In this document: piece after piece, positions 39,801 to 50,959 of the stretch
How positions within the stretch are numbered: position 1 is the first letter of the stretch
How the letters are laid out: each line of letters starts with the position of its first letter
Assembly: GCA_933822405.4 (NCBI GenBank)
Contig: CAKOGP040001557.1
Location: forward strand, 62,001 to 126,000
Direction: 5' to 3'
DNA length: 64,000 bases
DNA from: Cylindrotheca closterium
Lineage: Eukaryota; Bacillariophyta; Bacillariophyceae; Bacillariales; Bacillariaceae
Notes under the pieces: model-generated
Seen by the model: the letters and a program-made list of their open reading frames with translations, nothing else
The model's database searches: none
What the model was told of the DNA's origin: nothing
Translations under genes and position numbers: made by a program

Positions 39801-42800
39801 TGCCACAGCACTCCAAAACTACATATGCAAGGAGTGTCCAGCAGCTTCGAATGTGCATCATGTGGAGTCTCTGCTGCACATTGCTCAAGGAAATGATAAA
39901 TGCTGTCCTAGTGAAGCTGTCTGCCAGGCTGTTGGTGCTGGGAAAATGGGCATTGCAGGAACTTGCCTCTTGGCGCCGATCTATGGTGCGAAGCAAAAGA
40001 AAACAGGTGAAATGAGATGCTTCTGTGGCGATCTTATTGACTCGAAGACTGCTCCCGATGGTGCTGTCGGCTGCCTCAATGGTCATGCGCTTCATCCAAG
40101 CTGCGCAGCGGACTATTTACTGAGTGGAGGTGAGCGAACAATATTGTATTTCTTTGTTGAAGCAAGCATCGCATACTCATGATCTTTCTGTTGCCTCAAA
40201 TTGTACAGGAAACTGCCCTACATGTAGAGAGCCTCTGTTCTTTCCGAAGGTCGGCAAGGCTGAAGCTGCTGCTGCCGAGGAATACTTGGAAGCTGAGCTT
40301 CAAAGACGGCGAAAGGAAGAGGAAGAAGCCATTCGAAAAGAACAATTGGCCAATGGGCAAGTCTTCAATGTCAATGACATTGTTCGGGTATCTTCTGACG
40401 TGAAACTTTGCATGAAAGAACTGATGGCAAGTCCTGGAAAGACTGGATGGACACCAGAAATGGATAGCTTCTGCGGTTCCATTGGAAGAATCACCGAGGT
40501 GGAAGAGGGAAAAGTAAAAATACAAAACCAAGAACTACAGCATACCTTCTATTTGCCAAGGACGGTAGTTCTATGCCGAAATTGTAGTGGGAAAGTGGGA
40601 GCAAAAGACGGAGATCCTCCCGTAGATGAAGGGAACAAGGGGCTTTGTTTGTTCTGCAATCAATGTAATGAATGCTGTTCCAAGGATGACTTGATTTGTA
40701 CTAAGTCGTCGGTCAAACTGAACTGGACACCTTCAACCGTGTCGTTGATTGGTAGGGCTACTTCTGCAGCATTGTGGGACAAGTCCCTTGTCGATAAGGA
40801 TCTCGCGACTGCTGCGGCTGCAGAGCAGCATATTATTCGCTTGCGAGCCGAAATGAACGCCGTTACTACTGCTCGGGCAGCTGTTCAAGACGCCCTTGGA
40901 AATATTAAGGGCGCGCCATCAATCAAGGCGCTTGATGGTTTGAAGGAAGTTGTTTCACCATTTGATTTTCAAAGAGCTCGCCATTTACTTGGCCTAATGG
41001 ATCACTGGGGAGACAGCCCATCGATGATGAAAGATAAGAAGGCTATTATGGAAACGCTTCGAAAGGGCGACATTGACACCGCTGCAAGGCAGATTCGACA
41101 CCACAATGCTGCTTTGGTAGAGGATGCTGCGAAATGGAGGTATGCATCATCGGACCATCATGAATATGTTGTAGAGTCTTGGGCAAAGATCAATCTGGTG
41201 GCTTGGCCATCCTTGTCCGCTCCAAGAACCGGCTATTGCCTAGGACCAAGTGTTCGGTTCCGAAGCAAGGAGGAAGAGTTGGATTCTGACGGAAATATTT
41301 GGCTCCTGGTGGATGAAAATTCATTGATTTTGCCTCAATTCGTCAATGGGAAGCAGGTTCTGGCAAATCCAAAAGACATTTATGCCTACAAAAATCTGGT
41401 TGGCTGCCAAGTAATTCCTGGTCCCAAATGGAACAATGATCGTATTGAAGGAGTCGGAACGATCACAGCAGTCAGTGGCTCGAGTATCCGTGTCAAGTTT
41501 CCTCGGAGCGACTCCCATTCTTGGTATTATCCAACTGAAGACAATGGAGCAAACTTGCTATTTGCAAATCCACCAGCACCTCAAGGCTGGCTGTGTATGA
41601 CGCCTCGACAAGTTCCTGTTGTGAGGCGTGGGAGAGATGCTCTGCAATGTTTTGCTTGTGGAGATGGCCTCCTTCCCGAAGAGACGACTGCACATGAAAG
41701 CATTCAGTTGGTACAGAAAGACGACGAAATCAAAGTTGGCCAAACACTTCTGGTTGCCGCTACTTTGGAACCAGTCCAGGTGAAATCGGTCGAGAATGAG
41801 CACGTTCAATGCTCGTTTGCGAACCAGGACTCGAAGCGTTCCATCAGCGTCAAGTTTCGCCGAGATGACTTGCTTCATCCTTGCAGTGCTACTGAGAATA
41901 CGGAAGAGAAGGTGTCCATTGGTGGTCGTGAAAGATGCCGACAAGATGTGTTCATGAAGCATGGCAGTATTGCGGATGCCAAGGCTGCTTGGAATGCCGC
42001 CAAATCATCGAATGGAAACCCCAGTGGGACTGAATTGCTCACTTCTAGCTACGCATCTTGTGTCAAGGGCCATTTGTTGCACGCAAGATGCTTGCAGGAA
42101 GCTCTTATTGCAGGCAAGAAGTGTCCATTCCTTGGATGTAACGAGCCGCTTTGGGCTCCCAAGGTCAAACGCCTTCAGCCCGATAGCGATGCATGCTGTG
42201 GAGGAAATTCTGCGACCACTGACGTGGCTGCGGATGACAACAATAACAATACTGTATCCGGAACTGAAGCGGTAGCCCGGGCTCGAAATGAGAACGAAGA
42301 AGTCGATTACCACATGGATCGGGAGCTAAAAATGTGTCCCGCCTGCTTTTCAGGTCCATTATTGAATCAAAACTGCAATGATATGGAAGCCCATCATGGA
42401 CAATGTGTCCATCATGCCTTTGGAAATGACGACGAAAATCCCTGCTACTTTTCTGCAGATGGCTCGGACATTGCATCCAGCCTGATGCAACTTTCAGGTG
42501 ACAAAAAGGTTGTGGACGTTTTACCACGATGTCCTACTCATCACTGCGTGATTATGTTTAGTGGATGCATGGTATGTGGTCATTTGTTCAATGAGACCAG
42601 TTGGTCCGACTTGCCCAAATGGGATCCTTGCGCCAAGACACTTTTGGACGTGGACCGCAAAAAGCGAAAGGCTGCTGCCTCTTTGGTTTCCGAAATCACA
42701 CGCGAAGCCGCCTTGCTGGAATACGAACGCGATGCCGTCGACAGCTTGTGGTCGACAAAAGGCAATGATGAAATCCAACTTCCTCCCTTGCCTCCACCGG

Positions 42801-42865
42801 CCATGGGATTTTCCGATGCTATTTCGGACAGCGAGAGTGACAGTGATGAAGACAGCGACTATTAG
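36823..42865 (+). CDS. Giant mind-bomb-like RING protein, two exons
   Basis: Exon 1 is 36823-40129 and exon 2 is 40209-42865, with a 79-bp GT-AG intron inside a RING. They encode 1987 aa. In order: an acidic disordered N-terminus; a CUE-like domain near 374-410 (YQILEIIFPSLDRNILTAAL) and a second UBA-like one near 446-480; Cys/His zinc modules near 570-666 (CPQCNHCEGC and CQECNFDVCAVC); an acidic stretch; and four tandem Glu/Ala/Thr-rich repeats near 780-920. Next is a split RING near 1065-1120 (CFCGDLIDSK, NGHALHPSCAADYLLSG-GNCPTCREPLF), then a MIB SH3-like repeat near 1154-1223 (VNDIVRVSSD...GWTPEMDSFCGSIGRI) and a MIB/HERC2-like domain near 1500-1543. A second Cys/His set (KGHLLHARC...CPFLGC) and an acidic tail follow. 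It is likely a ubiquitin E3 ligase. No ankyrin repeats are seen, unlike animal mind bomb. Confidence 0.82.
39160..39582 (+). repeat. Four tandem Glu/Ala/Thr-rich coding repeats
   Basis: Within the RING gene, units of about 34-36 residues recur four times with the consensus AENQQ..S.EATPAE..EQSEA.SV.P...S. The third and fourth are the closest pair. Confidence 0.85.
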
Positions 42866-43267
42866 AGAAAATGCATATGTGTATGAATTCAACGAAACCA
42901 ACGAAACAAAATAGACTTTGATTGCAACTAATCAAATCAACTACTATAGATTACTTTTTTTATATAATTTATCATTACTATCCCATTTTCAATCGAGATA
43001 AAGCATAGAGGAATATAGGTGCGATGCGGACTAAGTGGAATGTGCCCCGACAATCCTAACATATATACATGCTGATCCGTTTGATGTTGGTTGGAGTTTC
43101 CACGATCATCAAAAATGTACACAAGACATACCAAACGGATGGCCCTGCGGTGTGGGATTCTTTTTCGAGACCTAATCTCAACTGGCTACCGCATTGCAAT
43201 CATCATTGCTGCCGCGGTCCCAAACAAAAGGTTGTAGGATTCCATCATCGTTATTATCTGAAACCAC
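42866..43267. other. Intergenic region
   Basis: This is the 3' flank of the RING gene and the 5' region of the next two-exon gene. An ATATATACATG-like stretch lies near 43061-43071. A 106-codon ORF starting at 43069 is out of frame with the supported exon. Confidence 0.35.
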
Positions 43268-43897
43268 ATGACGACCAACCTTATTTGTCCACCACATGTC
43301 AGCAGTATTTTGCTCCTCCTCCTCCTCCTTCTTGGTTGGCAACCGGATCAGGTCATTGCAATTCGTGGCCTCAAGAAAGGAGCCAATAGTGTGAAAGGCG
43401 ACCCTTCTCTTGTCGACTTTGAAATGGTACGTCGTCTTTTTGCTGTTCTTTTTGTATATATATGCCCATATATGCCCATATATGAACGACACCCAAGTCT
43501 CAGACATTATCATCCACTGCAATGATAGTGTGCCGCACTGATTCCGATCAATGCCCAAAATCCAGAGCTGGCTGTGTTCTTTGACTTGGAAGATACTTGC
43601 ACCACCACCTTTTGGGAAAATCAAGAACCCTGGACCAATGGAAGTCCGCTCTATACCGCATATTATCCCGTTTGTTCCTGCGTCATTTTGGCCAAGGATT
43701 GTTTCCTTCCCGCCGTCAGCACCTTTGCTCCCATGTACGATGTGGCCCGATCTACTGGTTTGCTAAAAGAAGAAGCCATTGCCTTTGCCAGTCCCTTTGT
43801 GGAGTCGGATTGTTTGGCATATGCCCTGGCGTTTTTGGATCAGTGGGCTAGTGACGAACCTATGAATAATAGCGACGATCCACCTTCTAATGATTAA
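43268..43897 (+). CDS. Secreted small protein, two exons
   Basis: Exon 1 (43268-43426) encodes a leader with a Leu run (SSILLLLLLLLGWQPDQVIA), a typical signal peptide, followed by a short charged segment. A 141-bp intron (43427-43567; GTACGT donor, CCAGAG acceptor) leads in phase to exon 2 (43568-43897). Exon 2 begins LAVFFDLEDTCTTTFWENQE and contains several Cys, a TYPVCSC-like segment and an acidic tail. The total is 162 aa. A nearby alternative acceptor 2 bp earlier would break the frame, so the second AG is chosen. No domain is recognised. Secretion or a vacuolar or plastid route is inferred from the leader alone. The Asp-Leu-Glu-Asp start of exon 2 resembles no family I can name. Confidence 0.6.
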
Positions 43898-44619
43898 AAT
43901 ATCTTGTTGCATTACACTCATCTTGTCTTATTTTTTCAATGTGGAAGCCGCTATTAAAAAAGGCATTGGATATGCTAGGATGGGAGTGTAGACATTGTCT
44001 CTTGCCGTTGTTTTGACCATCATCTAATCATCTATAATCATCTCATACGTCTATATATTCATCATCACAACGATGTGCAAACACGGGGATGACGAACCCC
44101 TTCTGAACTCCCTTCCCTCTCTTTTGAATCGAAATCAATCTTGTCAAGCCTGCATGCCAATGATACTGTCGTTGAGTGACACATTGTCTCTATGTACAAA
44201 GCTTTGGTGCGGCAGATTTTAGTCCCACCGAAGACTCCGAACCGAGTAAGACCAAAATTCCCTAATCAACGGACGACCAAAGCACACGTGCCACGAGCCG
44301 GGCCAACGATGACATACCAATACCCAACAAAAATCTGAGAAAATCCCACCAGTTTTTTCGCCATCTCAAAATAAGGAGGAGCACGAAGTATATATACGCG
44401 ATAGATTCAAGATATAGACTCAATCTACTTGCTTTTTAAAAAACCTCTCTGCTGTTGGTTGCAACCTTGTTGGTCTTCAAGTCTTGGATTGATCCTCTCT
44501 TTCGCATCCGCATTCGCATCTGCATTTGATCTTTCAAATTGCGTATCTTCCGCACACGACAGCTTATTAGAGTTTCTATTTTCGGAATTCAAAATCTCCC
44601 GAACCGATTTCGCGGAAGC
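43898..44619. other. Intergenic region
   Basis: AAGTATATATACGCG near 44386-44400 could be a TATA element for the next gene. A 49-codon ORF from 44072 and other short ORFs are unsupported. Confidence 0.4.
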
Positions 44620-45405
44620 ATGATTTCCAATTTCCATCAGTCCTCGGGTCCCTATGAGAATCCCGGCTCTTCGTATTATACCTTTGATGCAGAGCCATCG
44701 GCAAAGGCTCCCACCGCCGCCACTAAAAAGACGAAGAAGAAGAGTCGAATCTTTGGATTGGGCAAATCGAAAAATAAGAACAAAAAGGCGAATACCAGCA
44801 TGCCGGCTTTGGATGACCAATCTACCATGACGGGACAATCTTTGACGTATTCCACATCCGCAGCGTCCTACCAAACAACTGGAGAATCGACCGACTCTTC
44901 TGGGGGTGCCTTTGGTGAAATCCTCAAGTTGCTGGACGAAGAAGAAAGGTTGGAAATGAAGGAAAAGCACAAACGTCGGTATTCCAGTGATCGATCCACC
45001 ACATCCTCTCTGGCCTATTCGGAAGGTGCAACCACCCTGAACTATAGTGAGGATGGAGATATGTCATTCTTGGAAGGCACCAAATTGTTGGGAATGTTGG
45101 AAGCACCACCGCAGCCTGCTGGCGGGGCCCAACACGAAGACGAAGAAGAGAATAAGGAATATATGATTTCTCCCAAGAAGACTCCCGTTATAAACAACAA
45201 AAAGGCCACGAAAACCCAGAACGATGGTAGACAATCTCATCATAATGCTCGTGAGAATAGTGTGGTTCGACAAGACGAGAGGACGAGGGAGCGCGAAGTG
45301 TTGGAGGTGGACGATGATCCTGTGTCGTCAACTTCCAATCGATGGATGTGTGGGATAGATTTTGGAGATGCTGGTTCGGTTCTCCGACCATTTTTGTGTT
45401 TTTAA
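44620..45405 (+). CDS. Hypothetical basic/Ser-rich disordered protein
   Basis: This 261-aa protein starts at the ATG at 44620; the frame is open from 44539 but that extension has no coding look. The N-terminal third has a Lys-rich cluster (KKTKKKSRIFGLGKSKNKNK), the middle is Ser/Thr/Tyr-rich, and a helical acidic-basic segment (ILKLLDEEERLEMKEKHKRR) lies near 120. The end, SNRWMCGIDFGDAGSVLRPF, looks hydrophobic. The composition suggests an intrinsically disordered scaffold or nuclear protein. No domain is recognised. The end (LRPFLCF) could change if an intron follows 45360, which I cannot exclude. Confidence 0.55.
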   Translation: MISNFHQSSGPYENPGSSYYTFDAEPSAKAPTAATKKTKKKSRIFGLGKSKNKNKKANTSMPALDDQSTMTGQSLTYSTSAASYQTTGESTDSSGGAFGEILKLLDEEERLEMKEKHKRRYSSDRSTTSSLAYSEGATTLNYSEDGDMSFLEGTKLLGMLEAPPQPAGGAQHEDEEENKEYMISPKKTPVINNKKATKTQNDGRQSHHNARENSVVRQDERTREREVLEVDDDPVSSTSNRWMCGIDFGDAGSVLRPFLCF

Positions 45406-46203
45406 GAGTTGACAAAATACATTATGCAACAAGGCTTCGAAGAAAGAAAAAATGGAGCTTTTTTGTGGCAATGAAAAAAGAATAGTTGACTTGGATATTC
45501 CAAATCACAGCAGAAATATAGCAGCAGATGTAGATTAAAAAATCAATATAGTGGAGTACGTCTATAACGAAACACGCAAGTAGATGGTTTTTCCTTTTCA
45601 GCCTTTTCAGGTGCAGATGTTGCATTGTGCTTGTGCGCTAGACGACAGCTCACACACGACACACGAGAAAAGATGTCTCAGGTTTTTGGCCACGATGTTG
45701 TCAATTTTCGTTCAGAAGACAACAACCCAAAAAGATACCCGGTAGTGTGGACACTTGAACTTGAAAGTGTTGGTACCAAGAACTGGACAGGTCTCTTGCT
45801 GTAGTACCGCCCTCCTCTATTCCAAACTTCATTGTACCACCAGAGCAAGCGAATGTGCATAGTAGACTTGTCAATAGGTTAGGTACGCTAAGCCAGTATC
45901 TGTGCTCCTTTCTCCATGATACTCGCTAAGAGCACCACTTGAAGATAGAAGTTTGTTTGGTATTATATCATCCAACCAGGCCGGTCTCGCTCTGTGGTTT
46001 GAACTTGGGCGTTCTTTCTGCTGCCTTTCTGCTACTAGGTGCTTCTACCACAAGAAGTTGGCGACTTTATCTGCTTGCTTTTCGGTATCCTTTCATTTTT
46101 TTAAAAAACACACAGCGGAATACTTGTTATGTGTGATACCGGTGTCTTGTTACCCGCTGTCATCGTTGCGGTATGAGTGTAAAGCAAGGGAGAGTGTGTC
46201 TAT
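45406..46203. other. Intergenic region
   Basis: No gene is supported. It contains A/T-rich stretches near 45445-45545 and a palindromic ATACCGGTGTC word near 46137. ORFs of 60-107 codons on both strands have no features. Confidence 0.35.
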
Positions 46204-46401
46204 TAACGGTCCGTCCGCCACTCAGCCGTACAAAAAAGTGGGGAGGCCAGAACTGTACCTTATTCGATATCAGTAGAATTAAAATTGAACCCATATAAAG
46301 CTTCTAGCTTAGATTGTTAGCTTTAATCCTATCCAGGCCGCATTAAAAAAGAATACTTTGCTCGTGAGTTATAGCCTTCTAAGCTCCGGGGTGCTTTGGG
46401 G
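46204..46401 (+). repeat. Left inverted arm of the element
   Basis: The arm includes the TATCAGTAGAATTAAAATTG and CTTTAATCCTATCCAGGCCG segments, both found inverted in the right arm with very few changes. Confidence 0.9.
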
Positions 46402-47209
46402 CGCTAACCGACAATCTTGGTAGCCAGCAGGAGCAGAGAACTCATCAAGGAATGCTCCAATAAAGTTACAAACCAAGCTATTGGTCATTCATAAGTCGTA
46501 TGAGACCGTGGTATACTCACATGACCCCCAGAACGCTCGATAGTATCTCGCCAGAGGCTGGTGGTTGTTGGTTTTTTTTTTGTATTTCAATTCGTAAATC
46601 CATTGTTTCACACTTTTTCCCGTGCAGCCAATCCAAACACCAGACATGGAACCTGGTCTCTCTAAAAGAAAATATTGGGTGCCTGTGAGATCGCCTTAAT
46701 CTTAGGGGCACCATAGCCATACATTAATCAGAGCATCACCAACCGATGATGATAGCACCGCAGGACCACCGCATTCAACCTAGAAGAGCAGCTTGACCAT
46801 TCATTTCACTTCATATAGTCATTCAACAACAATGTCTCTTAAATCCAACGGTAATGGATAGGCATTGTACAATTGAAACACTGTAGAAAGGACAAAGCAA
46901 GCAAGTTGTTGGATCGCAAATGCACAGTACATCTGCAAGGACAACGAGGAGCAAAGTCTTCATCTGTCACACTCAATGTGCTCTCTTCGTCCATCAAATA
47001 GTGCAATAGTGTGAAAAGATACTTGACAAACGCAAAATCATTCTCTTGGGTAGCCTCATTGCAATTCTCATGATCGACAATCAGGTGAAATATTATGACG
47101 ATCGATGATGACGAGTATTTTTTTGATTTTTGTGTCAGTCTGCCCTCCGGTCGTGTTGGAGGGAGTGTTCGCCATGCGTGCAGTACATACCGGTACAAAG
47201 GATAATCTC

Positions 47210-47416
47210 CCCCAAAGCACCCCGGAGCATAGAAGGCTATATAACTCATGAGCAAAGTATTCTTTTTTAATGCGGCCTGGATAGGATTAAAGCTAACGAT
47301 CTAAGCTAGAAGTTTTATATGGGTTCAATTTTTATTCTACTGATATCGAATAAGGTACAGCTCTGGCCTCCCCGAATCATGCACTTTTTTGTAGGGCTGA
47401 GTGGCGGACGGACCGA
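47210..47416 (-). repeat. Right inverted arm of the element
   Basis: Its complement repeats the left arm, with an insertion of about 8 bp after AAAAAAGTG and single-base changes elsewhere. Confidence 0.9.
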
Positions 47417-48686
47417 TAATTAAATATTTTCTTTCGTACGATTTTATTTTTTCGGTGGAATTTTGTTTGTCTCCTTTTATAATTTCCATAAATGCACTAT
47501 ATAATGCACGGTGACGGGACTTTTTATATTAAAAAAGCAACAGAAAGTGTCTTTTTCGGTAAAACGTTTATATTCGATGTGCGATCATGACATCGACAGG
47601 ATTTGAAGCAAAGATTCATTCTCTCGAGAGTCCAGAACGTCACCTTCGACATACCTACGTGTACCACAAGGAAACCCGGATAGCAATGGAGATTATTGAA
47701 GGTGACGGAAATTGCATGCTCGGGCAAAGCTTTGCAAAAAGCTTAGGATACCACAGTATTCTTGGAAAAGCAGGGCGCTGGGTTTCTTGTGACGTTCAAC
47801 AAGAGGTTGCCGGTTTCAAGCCACCTTCGACAAAACCATTATGGTGACGGATGTCGGTAACACTGATTTCTTGGAAACCTTACAGTAACTTCGACAGAGT
47901 TGCTTGGATGACGGCCAACGAAAAGATGAACTCGGTTCGCAGAGTTTTCCAATCGATGCAACTGCTACAGGAGACTGTATATATCATACTTTTTTGGCAC
48001 TATATGTTTTAGTACATCGAGATACCGGTACCGGTGCCATACGGTAGCTCGTGATCCAGTGCGCTTTTGTAATGATCTTTCAATGGCCCTAAATTAGTAG
48101 TTATATAATCCTTATTGATACAAGGCTAATACAGTACCGCGGGTAGTTTCAATCATGAAATACATAATGATGTCTTTCAAACGCCTCCGTTCCTACCGGT
48201 ACCATCGTAAATATTCTGCTCAAGCCTCAGTCATACGGGTAAAGCGGCCATATAAGGGAATCGGGACCTTCCGGTACCGGTATGCTCCACCTTTTCGCTC
48301 CAATCATATTCTTCACGAAAAGGGGTTTAGCAAGATTACAGGCAGTCGGGACCCCGACGAACTATCAATATTTTTTAAAACAATCCCGATCCATTCGAAA
48401 CCAAAATGCCACTCCTATATAAAAACACGGGAAATCGGGCCCACAGAACTGTTCGATGAGCTTCAGAACGCGATAGAAATGAGTTGGGGCAGCAGTGTTT
48501 CGGAAGCGATCGTTTCAAAGTCCGCCCCCATATTTGCGCTTTTCGTACCATCCTCTAATTAAATCGCGTTGAAACCAAGAAAACCGTTCACGTTCACAAA
48601 ATAAATGACCTGCACCTGCACTATCTTCTCAATTCTATTCTCTGCATTTTCAGTCTCACAATTTTTTGTTTCATCCAAGTGACAAG
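47417..48686. other. Intergenic region, degenerate ORFs
   Basis: Several short ORFs (86 codons at 47587-47847, 135 codons at 48155-48562) cannot be tied to any family. TACCGGTACC-type palindromes cluster here (48023-48035, 48194-48203, 48271-48282). No supported gene was found. Confidence 0.35.
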
Positions 48687-49778
48687 ATGCAGTGCCTTTC
48701 AAATGTTTCCATCGCTACAAAGCAGCGACACTTTCCTTTGTCATCACTGATGTTTCAAATGTCTGATGAGCACCTGATCACCACTTCAGACCTTATAAGC
48801 AAGACCCCTGATATGGCTTTCAGCCAAGACTTTCAGTCTTCCTGCAGCAAGAGCCCCACCACGCGGAAGCTTTCATCTTCCCATACTGATGATGCCTTCT
48901 TCCGTGGATTGAAATCTTCCTTCACTCCAAATTCGATTGCGAATGATGATCTGGAGCCTACGCCCTTAGTGTTAGAGGTCGAGCCAACGCCCTTCAAAGC
49001 CGGGACTTCTCTGCAGCTGGCGTCGTCTGAAAGTCCCATCGATTCCGCCACCCGTGATGGGACCATGGTGTTCAAGCTGTCGCCTTCGAATTCTTCCACG
49101 ACGCCAAATGAACTTCATCAAGACATGCCATGGAACGAGCTCGTTACCTTCGTAGAGACGAGCCTCGACTCTCCTTCCAAAACTGGCAAACGCGCCATGC
49201 CGCCACCACTTGCCGAGGTGAAAGCGTACGGCAACCAGGCCACGAAGCGCCGCCGCACCGTGTCTAATGCCAATATGAACAAGACACCACGATTGAGACC
49301 ACATCAAGATGTTCTCTGGCAAGAGCACTTCAGTTCCCTGATCAAGTTTATTAAAGAGCATGGTCATTGCCATGTCCACTACACTTGTGGACACAGTCCA
49401 GGTTTGTCCAAGTGGGTTCAGCGTCAAAGGTACCAGTACAAACTCAAGACGGCTGGAAAGAAAACTACCATGACTGATGAACGCCAGCATAAATTGGAAG
49501 AAGTGGGCTTTGTCTGGGACTCTCATGCTGCGACGTGGGAACAGCGCCTCAATGAGCTTGCAGAATACAAAAAGGAACATGGCGATTGTAGAGTTCCATC
49601 AACCTATCCACAAAATCCACAGTTGGCAATGTGGGTAAAAAGTCAGAGACGCCAATTCAAACTTTATCGAGAAGGTTTAAATTCTAACCTCTCTGAAGAG
49701 AGGCTACAGTCTTTGAACGAATTGGGCTTCACATGGGAACTGAGAAGCGTCAATGACATTAGCGATCGCTATTTTTGA
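48687..49778 (+). CDS. HA-domain protein 1 (two helicase-associated repeats)
   Basis: This 363-aa protein starts at the ATG at 48687; the frame is open from 48666 without an earlier ATG. An N-terminal Ser/Thr-rich part carries a doubled acidic motif, LEPTPLVLEVEPTPFKAGTS, near 90-108. A basic nuclear-localisation-like KRRRT follows. Two helicase-associated repeats end the protein: WQEHFSSLIKFIKEHGHCHV, then SKWVQRQRYQYK and LEEVGFVWD, and a second of the same form (LAEYKKEHGDCRVPSTYPQN, AMWVKSQRRQFK, LNELGFTW). HA repeats are alpha-helical modules often attached to bacterial helicases and greatly expanded as stand-alone proteins in diatoms, where they are suspected to bind DNA. It is the first of four intact genes of this architecture. 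Confidence 0.82.
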   Translation: MQCLSNVSIATKQRHFPLSSLMFQMSDEHLITTSDLISKTPDMAFSQDFQSSCSKSPTTRKLSSSHTDDAFFRGLKSSFTPNSIANDDLEPTPLVLEVEPTPFKAGTSLQLASSESPIDSATRDGTMVFKLSPSNSSTTPNELHQDMPWNELVTFVETSLDSPSKTGKRAMPPPLAEVKAYGNQATKRRRTVSNANMNKTPRLRPHQDVLWQEHFSSLIKFIKEHGHCHVHYTCGHSPGLSKWVQRQRYQYKLKTAGKKTTMTDERQHKLEEVGFVWDSHAATWEQRLNELAEYKKEHGDCRVPSTYPQNPQLAMWVKSQRRQFKLYREGLNSNLSEERLQSLNELGFTWELRSVNDISDRYF

Positions 49779-50959
49779 GTCTCTTGCTTACACCATCAAA
49801 AGCATAATATATAAGTTTTCAATTTTTGAGTGATACAGTATTTAGGTACATGTAACGAGGCTTCTTGATGATGTAGTACGTAGTTATCTGTGTGTTAGTT
49901 AACCTGCTCACCGACTTCCGCGTGTGCCAAAAGCGTGACAGAGGTAGAATACTACTCGTAATCAACACTGTTCTGTCAACTACATTTTTCACAAGGAGGT
50001 GTGATCCGCGATCTAATTTATTTCAAACGGTACCTCTCTAGTACCGTGTGTCCCATTTCCCACAAGGTACCACCGCACCATCCCATCTTGGCCCATCACA
50101 TCTTTTAAAATGATCAGACCAATGATCAGACATACTGGAAGTCATTTAGTCCTTGCTATCTGATCGGAAACTCATTGAGCGGAAGAAATTGCCATTCTCA
50201 GTTGCGAAACTTGGCGGGTTTCGTAGAAACGGAGTTACCGGGCAACAGACTAGTCCATTTTCCTTGCTTCGTCACTTGTTTCTGCTGGAGGAAATTACAA
50301 CGCAATGTGAATTTTCACGACTTCCTAAACGCCACCCTAGACTATCATGGAGTACAAACAACCGACTCGCAGGGTACACAACCCATGATTCGAGCGCTCC
50401 ATAACAGCTGGGGGACCTCTTTGGGACCCCTACCTTGGTACGCAACCGGCACATATTTGATTTCTGTTCCATGTGGGTCGTGATCACAAAAGGTTACTAA
50501 GTCCATCGCAGCGTTGCTATGCTAAAGTTTCCACACGAATGAGGAGACGAGACTTTGAGTCTTCAAATTTTATTAATGGCACGAATTAGTAGTTAATACA
50601 ACGCAAGCATCCAAAAAGAAATAATTTTTTAGAACAGAAAAAAGCAAGCGGTTTTTTTATCAGCTGTCATCGGAATATTTTCAGTCCGCCCCTTTGGGCC
50701 TGTTTATTTTTATTAGAGCAACAATTCGCTCACTTTCCGCTGAAGAATTGATTTCAAACAAAGAGCCCTACATCAAAAAGCTCATAATCTGGAAACATCA
50801 CAAAATGAACGTGACCCCCTCATCAGACGCCTGTAACCTAACAACAATGACAAGACTACTCACAAGCCCCGATAACCATAGCTGGAAATCTTACGGTATG
50901 TAATCAAATCTTTTGCCTTTTATTCGTGAATCTCCTGTCGCTCATTTTGATTACTTTCC
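49779..50959. other. Intergenic region
   Basis: No supported gene. Overlapping ORFs at 50153-50483 conflict with each other. A CGGTACCTCTCTAGTACCG near-palindrome lies near 50028-50046. The 3' part is A/T-rich. Confidence 0.35.

Larger units (their letters stand above)
46204..47416. mobile_element. Putative foldback/MITE-like element with long inverted arms
   Basis: The left arm (46204-46401) and right arm (47210-47416) are inverted copies of one another over about 200 bp with scattered differences and a few short indels. Both contain GGTCCGTCCGCCACTCAGCC near the outer end and GCTCCGGGGTGCTTTGGGG near the inner end. About 808 bp of unrelated sequence lie between. This structure is typical of nonautonomous TIR elements or foldback elements. 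I could not find a clear target-site duplication, and no transposase is visible; a 138-codon minus-strand ORF in the middle (46839-47255) overlaps an arm and is not one. Confidence 0.75.

Noticed and set aside
46839..47255. 138-codon minus-strand ORF inside the inverted-arm element
   Set aside because: It overlaps the right arm and has no transposase motif or coding-like composition.
47587..47847. 86-codon ORF with a DGNCMLGQSF stretch
   Set aside because: The stretch vaguely resembles an OTU-type cysteine motif (DGNC.....), but no His motif follows and the ORF ends at once; it may be a relic but cannot be supported.
48155..48562. 135-codon ORF between the element and the HA array
   Set aside because: It contains several TACCGGTACC palindromes as codons and looks like chance sequence.
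50153..50483. Overlapping ORFs of 83 and 102 codons
   Set aside because: They conflict in frame and neither has a family match or intron context.
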